DNA of 64,000 nucleotides from Ruania alkalisoli. Its GTDB lineage: Bacteria > Actinomycetota > Actinomycetes > Actinomycetales > Beutenbergiaceae. The notes under the pieces were generated by a model. That model was not told the DNA's origin. It searched no databases and saw only the letters and a program-made list of their open reading frames with translations. Position numbers and translations under genes: made by a program. How positions within the stretch are numbered: position 1 is the stretch's first letter; each line of letters starts with the position of its first letter. The stretch is from NCBI RefSeq assembly GCF_014960965.1, contig NZ_CP063169.1, forward strand, positions 1,149,581 through 1,213,580. Reading direction: 5' to 3'. Shown piece after piece: positions 59,298 through 64,000 of the stretch.

Positions 59298-62200
59298 ATG
59301 ACTCTCACCGGTGTGCTCTCCGCCTTCCGCGCCGACCCCGGCCTGCGTGCGCTGGTCGAGGCGATCCCGTCCCGTGGCACGCTCGACGTCTCCGCCTCCA
59401 CCGGTGCGCGGGCGCCGATGCTCGCGGAGTTGGCGATGCAGGGGACCCGTCCGCTCGTCGTGACGGTGGCCACCGGGCGCGAGGCCGATGAGCTCGCCGC
59501 CGCGCTGGGTGCCTACCTGGACCCGGCGGGAATCGCCGTCTTCCCGGCTTGGGAGACGCTGCCGCATGAGCGCCTCTCCCCGCGCAGCGACACGGTCGCC
59601 CGGCGGATCGCGGTACTTCGCCGGCTCGCTCACCCCGATCCTGCTGGTGACGGCGCAGGTGCCGCCGAGCCGGCCAGTGGCGCCGGTGGGTCGAGTGCGC
59701 CGATCCAGGTGCTCGTCCTGCCCGTGCGGGCGATGCTGCAGCCGGTCGTGGCCGGCCTGGGGGACCTGACACCGGTGGCGCTACGTGCGGGAGACAACGC
59801 GCCGATGGAGCGGGTGGTCGACCAGCTCGTCGCCGCCGCCTACACCCGCGTCGACATGGTGGAACGCCGCGGCGAGTTCGCCGTCCGTGGCGGTCTGCTG
59901 GACGTCTTCGCGCCCACGGAAGCGCACCCGCAACGCATCGAGTTCTGGGGTGACGAGGTGGAGGAGATCCGCTGGTTCTCCGCCGCCGATCAGCGCTCCC
60001 TCGAGATCAGTGACGACGGCATGTGGGCGCCACCCACCCGGGAGATCCTGCTCACCGACGACGTGCGCCAGCGCGCCGCCGACCTGATGCCCACGCTGCC
60101 GGGGGCGGCGGAGATGCTCGAGAAGCTCAGCCAGGGCATCGCCGTCGACGGGATGGAGTCCCTCGCGCCGGTCTTGGTGGACGAGATGGTCCCCTTCCTT
60201 GAACTCGTCCCTGACGACGCCCTGCTCGTGCTGCACGACCCCGAGCGGATCCGCCGCAGGGCGCATGATCTGGTGGCGACCACCGAGGAGTTCCTTGCCG
60301 CCGCCTGGACCTCGGCCGCCGCGGGAGCCAACACTCCCATCGACCTCTCCCAAGCGAGCTTCGCCACCCTCGAGGACACCCGGGACATCGCCCGCCGGCG
60401 TGGCCTGGGCTGGTGGGCCGTGGGTGGATTCACCGGTGATTCCGAGCTGGAGGAGTTCGCTGACCATCCCGACGACGGTGCTGCTCCCGGTGTGAGCGTG
60501 GCGACGCGTGATGTTGCGGGCTATCGCGGAGAGACCGCCCGCGCGGTGGCCGACCTGAAAGAGCTGACGGCGCACGGCTGGCGGCTCGTGCTCGTTACCG
60601 AGGGAGCGGGCCCGGCCAGGCGCATGGTCGAGCAGCTGCTCGAGGCCGAGGTGCCCGCCCGGCTGGTCTCCGAGATCGCTCCCGCCGGACCCGAGGCGAG
60701 GGACGGCGAGGACCCGGACCTTCCGCCGTCGGGAATGGTGCTGGTGACCACGGCCAGCATCGGCCGTGGCTTCGTGGCAGAAGATCTCCGCCTGGCCGTC
60801 TTCACCGAGGCGGACCTGACAGGGCGGGCCGGAAGTTCCACACGGGACATGCGCACGCTTCCCTCGCGGCGCCGCAACGTGGTCGATCCACTCGCCCTGC
60901 GGCCCGGCGACCACGTCGTACATGAGCAGCACGGCGTGGGTCGCTTCGTGGAGCTCATCCAGCGCACCGTGGGGGTGGGCAAGTCCGCGGTCACGCGCGA
61001 GTACATGGTGATCGAGTACGCCGCTTCCAAGCGTGGGCACCCCGGAGACCGGTTGTTCGTGCCCACCGACTCCCTGGACCAGGTGACCAAGTACACCGGC
61101 GGGGAGTCGCCGAGCCTGAACAAGATGGGCGGCTCGGACTGGGCCAAGACCAAGGGGCGCGCCCGCCGCGCCATCAAGGAGATCGCCGGTGAGCTGATCC
61201 GGCTCTACTCGGCCCGGATGGCCACCGAGGGCCACGCCTTCGGACCGGACACGCCGTGGCAGCGTGAACTCGAGGACGCGTTCGCCTTCGTCGAGACTCC
61301 CGACCAGCTCTCCAGTATCGACGAGGTCAAGTCCGATATGGAGAAGCCGGTCCCGATGGACCGCCTCATCTCCGGTGACGTGGGCTACGGCAAGACCGAG
61401 ATCGCCGTCCGGGCTGCATTCAAAGCCGTGCAGGACGGTAAGCAGGTGGCCGTGCTGGTACCCACCACGCTGCTCGTGCAGCAGCACCTGGACACCTTCA
61501 GTGAGCGCTACACCGGCTTCCCGGTGACCGTGAAGTCGCTCTCGCGATTCCAGACCGCGGCCGAGGCCGAGGCCGTGCGTGAGGGGGTGCGTACCGGGGC
61601 CGTGGACGTGGTGATCGGGACCCACCGGCTCATCACCGGGGAGGTCCGCTTCAAGAACCTGGGCCTGGTGGTGATCGACGAGGAGCAGCGGTTCGGGGTC
61701 GAGCACAAGGAGACCCTCAAGCAGCTGCGTACCAACGTCGACGTGCTCGCCATGTCGGCTACGCCGATCCCGCGCACCCTGGAGATGGCTGTGACCGGGA
61801 TCCGGGAGATGTCGACGCTCGCCACCCCGCCGGAGGAACGCCACCCTGTCCTGACGTATGTGGGGGCCTACGCGGAGAAGCAGATCACTGCCGCGATCCG
61901 CCGCGAACTCCTGCGCGAGGGGCAGGTGTTCTACGTGCACAACCGGGTGGAGTCCATCGACCGCGCCGCCTCCCGACTCCGTGAGCTTGTGCCCGACGCC
62001 CGGATCGCCGTGGCCCACGGGAAGATGAACGAGCACGAGCTCGAACGCGTGATCGTGGACTTCTGGGAGCGGCGGTTCGACGTGCTCGTGTGCACCACGA
62101 TCGTCGAGACCGGGCTCGACATCTCCAATGCGAACACGCTGATCGTCGAACGTGCGGATGTCTTCGGCCTCTCCCAGCTGCATCAGCTACGAGGCCGCGT

Positions 62201-62972
62201 GGGGCGCGGCCGGGAGCGTGCCTACGCCTACTTCCTGTATCCGCCGGAGAAGCCGCTCACCGAGACCGCGCACGAGCGGCTGCAGACCATCGCTGCCCAC
62301 ACCGACCTCGGTGCGGGGATCCAGGTGGCCATGAAGGACCTGGAGATCCGGGGAGCAGGCAACCTCCTCGGTGGAGAGCAGTCGGGGCACATTGCCGGCG
62401 TCGGGTTCGATCTGTACGTGCGGATGGTCTCCGAGGCCGTCGCGGCCTTCAAGGGGGAGCAGACGCAGGAGCTCTCCGAGCTCAAGGTCGAACTACCGAT
62501 CGACGCGCACGTGCCGCACGATTACATCAGCCACGAGCGGCTCCGCCTGGAGGCCTACACCAAGCTTTCCCAGGCAGCCGATGCGCAGGCGATCGACGCC
62601 GTCCGGGAAGAGCTCGTGGACCGCTATGGGCCGGTACCCGAACCCGTCGAGCGGTTGTTCGCCGTCGCGGGGCTTCGGGTGAAGGCACGTGCCGCAGGAC
62701 TGGCCGACATCACCTCCCAGGGCAAGTACATCCGATTCGCCCCGGTTGAGCTCGCCGAGTCTGCTCAGCTGCGCCTCAAGCGACTCTTCCCGGGCACCGT
62801 GCTCAAGCCCGCCGTCCGCACGATCCTGGTGCCTGCACCGATGACCTCACGCGTGGGCGGGCAGCCGTTGCGGGACGAGGCGCTGCTCACGTGGGTGGGG
62901 GAATTGATCGACGCGGTCATCGCACCCGATGCAAGCGTCGCCGCCGCGGCGGCTCTCGCGGCACGTTCCTGA
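59298..62972 (+). CDS. mfd: Transcription-repair coupling factor
   Basis: DNA translocase that removes stalled RNA polymerase and recruits UvrA (1224 aa). Domain order: UvrB-like N-terminal module with GGLLDVFAP, RNA-polymerase-interacting CarD-like domain (LRPGDHVVHEQHGVGRFVEL), RecG-like motor with Walker A GDVGYGKTEIA and Walker B VIDEEQRFGV, SAT-type MSATPIPRT, and a C-terminal TRCF domain. ATG 59298 (MTLTGVLSAF) matches the family start; an in-frame ATG at 59256 would add a cysteine-rich stretch unlike the family. Confidence 0.96.
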   Translation: MTLTGVLSAFRADPGLRALVEAIPSRGTLDVSASTGARAPMLAELAMQGTRPLVVTVATGREADELAAALGAYLDPAGIAVFPAWETLPHERLSPRSDTVARRIAVLRRLAHPDPAGDGAGAAEPASGAGGSSAPIQVLVLPVRAMLQPVVAGLGDLTPVALRAGDNAPMERVVDQLVAAAYTRVDMVERRGEFAVRGGLLDVFAPTEAHPQRIEFWGDEVEEIRWFSAADQRSLEISDDGMWAPPTREILLTDDVRQRAADLMPTLPGAAEMLEKLSQGIAVDGMESLAPVLVDEMVPFLELVPDDALLVLHDPERIRRRAHDLVATTEEFLAAAWTSAAAGANTPIDLSQASFATLEDTRDIARRRGLGWWAVGGFTGDSELEEFADHPDDGAAPGVSVATRDVAGYRGETARAVADLKELTAHGWRLVLVTEGAGPARRMVEQLLEAEVPARLVSEIAPAGPEARDGEDPDLPPSGMVLVTTASIGRGFVAEDLRLAVFTEADLTGRAGSSTRDMRTLPSRRRNVVDPLALRPGDHVVHEQHGVGRFVELIQRTVGVGKSAVTREYMVIEYAASKRGHPGDRLFVPTDSLDQVTKYTGGESPSLNKMGGSDWAKTKGRARRAIKEIAGELIRLYSARMATEGHAFGPDTPWQRELEDAFAFVETPDQLSSIDEVKSDMEKPVPMDRLISGDVGYGKTEIAVRAAFKAVQDGKQVAVLVPTTLLVQQHLDTFSERYTGFPVTVKSLSRFQTAAEAEAVREGVRTGAVDVVIGTHRLITGEVRFKNLGLVVIDEEQRFGVEHKETLKQLRTNVDVLAMSATPIPRTLEMAVTGIREMSTLATPPEERHPVLTYVGAYAEKQITAAIRRELLREGQVFYVHNRVESIDRAASRLRELVPDARIAVAHGKMNEHELERVIVDFWERRFDVLVCTTIVETGLDISNANTLIVERADVFGLSQLHQLRGRVGRGRERAYAYFLYPPEKPLTETAHERLQTIAAHTDLGAGIQVAMKDLEIRGAGNLLGGEQSGHIAGVGFDLYVRMVSEAVAAFKGEQTQELSELKVELPIDAHVPHDYISHERLRLEAYTKLSQAADAQAIDAVREELVDRYGPVPEPVERLFAVAGLRVKARAAGLADITSQGKYIRFAPVELAESAQLRLKRLFPGTVLKPAVRTILVPAPMTSRVGGQPLRDEALLTWVGELIDAVIAPDASVAAAAALAARS

Positions 62973-63422
62973 GCACCGGAAATCCCTCACGCCGCGCACA
63001 ATTCGGCATGCGCTTTCCGTGCGTATTCCGTGATCCTTGATTGCCTGACCTGTCATTTTTAGCCACGTCTACACCGGTGTAAACGGATGATATTTGAATG
63101 CCCGTTCAGGGTGATGAGAGGGTGACGGAAGGGTGATCGCGAGGGTGATGCCCTCGCCTTATGGGCCTTGGAACCGTTGAAATCGCAGCGTTTCTAGAGC
63201 ATTCGTCGACTGCGCTCCCGCGCTCGGTACGACCGCGGGTGATCTACCCCCGGATTGTCGAGCCATGGGCAGAGTGAAGGTCCGGTGCTAGCGTGCGGCT
63301 CAGCGAGATAGCAGTCGCACATTCTCCGTAGTACGCGGGTGCGCGGCTTCCATTTCGCGTACCTTTTCGAACCCGCGGGCGGGTCGAATTGACGTGCGTT
63401 CATGCAGGACCAGGGAGGAACC
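62973..63422. other. 450-nt non-coding regulatory region
   Basis: No gene is seen between mfd and the secreted protein. The stretch is AT-richer than its surroundings. It holds the 12-bp palindrome TACACCGGTGTA (63070-63081) and four AGGGTGA direct repeats (63108-63148). A clear mfd terminator is not visible. The SD of the next gene is GGGAGGA near 63414. Confidence 0.6.
63108..63148 (-). promoter_or_regulatory. Four phased direct repeats, PhoP-box-like
   Basis: AGGGTGA begins at 63108, 63119, 63130 and 63142; on the minus strand this is TCACCCT with 4-5 nt spacers. Seven-base repeats with an 11-bp period are how actinobacterial PhoP and other OmpR-family regulators bind. Likely control of the downstream secreted protein. 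Confidence 0.5.
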
Positions 63423-64000
63423 GTGCGAGGCGTGACTTCACAGGCAGGGTTGGTGCGGCACGCGGCAGGGATGCCCGATGCTGGTGCCGGCCGGAGACGC
63501 AAGATCATTCTGGGATGGGTCGTCGCGTTGGCGCTCGGCCTCGGAGCCCCGGCCTCCATCGCGGCGTCCGCCATGGCGGACGAACTGGCCGGTGAGAGCG
63601 AGAGCAGCACGGCCGAGTCGGAGACGACGAGTGCGAGCGCGTCCGAGACGACCGAGTCGACCGCGGAGTCGACGGACGAGTCCACCGCTGGTTCCGAGGA
63701 GGAGACCACTGACAGCGGTGAGGACTCGACCGGCTCCACCGAGGACGCCACGGGAACCGCGGGATCCGATGGCGAGACCGATGATGGTCAGGATGCCGGC
63801 GGTGACTCGGCGGCGAGTGAGGACGACTCCACGGGAGGTGACTCCTCGGGTGAGGACGGCACCGGCGAGGAGACCTCGACCGACGGATCCGATGGTTCCA
63901 CCGAGGATGCCAGTGGTACGGCCGAGGGTGGATCCGACGGGACCAGCGGCTCGGAGTCGACTGACGAGAGCACGACCGAGGAGCAGAACTCCGAGGAGGA
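63423..64000 (+). CDS. Secreted acidic Ser/Thr/Glu/Asp repeat protein, 3'-truncated by window edge
   Basis: The frame from GTG 63423 stays open to the right edge (more than 190 residues). GGGAGGA stands a few bases before it. A signal peptide is visible: basic RRRKIILGW, a hydrophobic core (VVALALGLGAPASIAASA), and a cleavage site near AMA-DELAG. The rest seen is low-complexity, made of Ser, Thr, Glu, Asp and Gly (EETTDSGEDSTGSTEDATG), resembling the stalk of a wall-anchored adhesin or Sdr-like surface protein. The functional domain and any sorting signal lie outside the window. The gene follows a PhoP-like repeat array. Confidence 0.8.
   Translation, partial: MRGVTSQAGLVRHAAGMPDAGAGRRRKIILGWVVALALGLGAPASIAASAMADELAGESESSTAESETTSASASETTESTAESTDESTAGSEEETTDSGEDSTGSTEDATGTAGSDGETDDGQDAGGDSAASEDDSTGGDSSGEDGTGEETSTDGSDGSTEDASGTAEGGSDGTSGSESTDESTTEEQNSEE

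Noticed and set aside
59781-62183. 800-residue minus-strand open frame opposite mfd
   Set aside because: No family resemblance and His/Gly/Val-rich composition typical of antisense shadows; mfd is complete on the other strand.

Overview
The window comes from a high-GC Gram-positive actinobacterium, most likely order Micrococcales (Ruania/Beutenbergia/Cellulomonas-like). The pointers are the GC-rich codon use, frequent GTG starts, start codons placed 6-7 nt behind a TANNNT -10 box without a Shine-Dalgarno (SD) sequence, sugar ABC importers that lack their own ATPase, and the actinobacterial core order metG-tatD-rpf-ksgA-ispE followed by tRNA-Gln-glmU-prs-rplY-pth-mfd. The species is inferred, not demonstrated.

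Positions 1 to about 32450 are an accessory carbohydrate/aliphatic catabolism island. It opens with a 5'-truncated Gfo/Idh/MocA oxidoreductase. Next is a LacI regulator with its own operator pair, driving a lipoprotein-permease-permease importer and a GH42 beta-galactosidase. A seven-gene minus-strand operon (15411 to 7926) follows: Tat lipoprotein solute-binding protein, Gfo/Idh, short-chain dehydrogenase (SDR), zinc-free medium-chain reductase, TetR, alpha/beta hydrolase and Baeyer-Villiger-type monooxygenase. Divergent to it is a plus-strand run: LysR, CoA-acylating aldehyde dehydrogenase, zinc alcohol dehydrogenase, LplB- and LplC-type permeases, and a Tat-exported beta-helix protein. The enzyme classes of these two arms match those of a cyclic alcohol/ketone oxidation route, here tied to a carbohydrate-type importer. 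A second beta-helix paralogue converges on the first through a shared terminator. After it comes a complete oxidative uronate pathway: uronate dehydrogenase, glucarate dehydratase, 5-dehydro-4-deoxyglucarate dehydratase and 2,5-dioxovalerate dehydrogenase, with a LysR regulator. The island ends in a chimeric remnant that joins the start of a beta-helix protein to the C-terminus of a NarL-type response regulator.

Positions 32544 to about 41800 mix small metabolic and uncharacterised genes: a nicotinamidase-like hydrolase, a DUF1023 alpha/beta hydrolase with a small partner, an aminotransferase, an SDR, a FolP2-like protein, a RibD-reductase-like protein, two uncharacterised genes and a VapBC toxin-antitoxin pair.

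Positions 41905 to 62972 are core: methionyl-tRNA synthetase, TatD, two adjacent cell-wall-active secreted proteins, KsgA, IspE, a membrane protein, an ABC-F ATPase, a hydrolase/MarR pair, TetR, tRNA-Gln, GlmU, PRPP synthetase, L25, peptidyl-tRNA hydrolase and Mfd. An AT-richer regulatory gap (62973-63422) then leads into a secreted acidic repeat protein cut by the right edge.

The most unusual non-coding signal is a family of long perfect palindromes with direct copies of one arm, at 1015-1112 and 47303-47460. The two loci share a core, and their arms differ by compensating changes.
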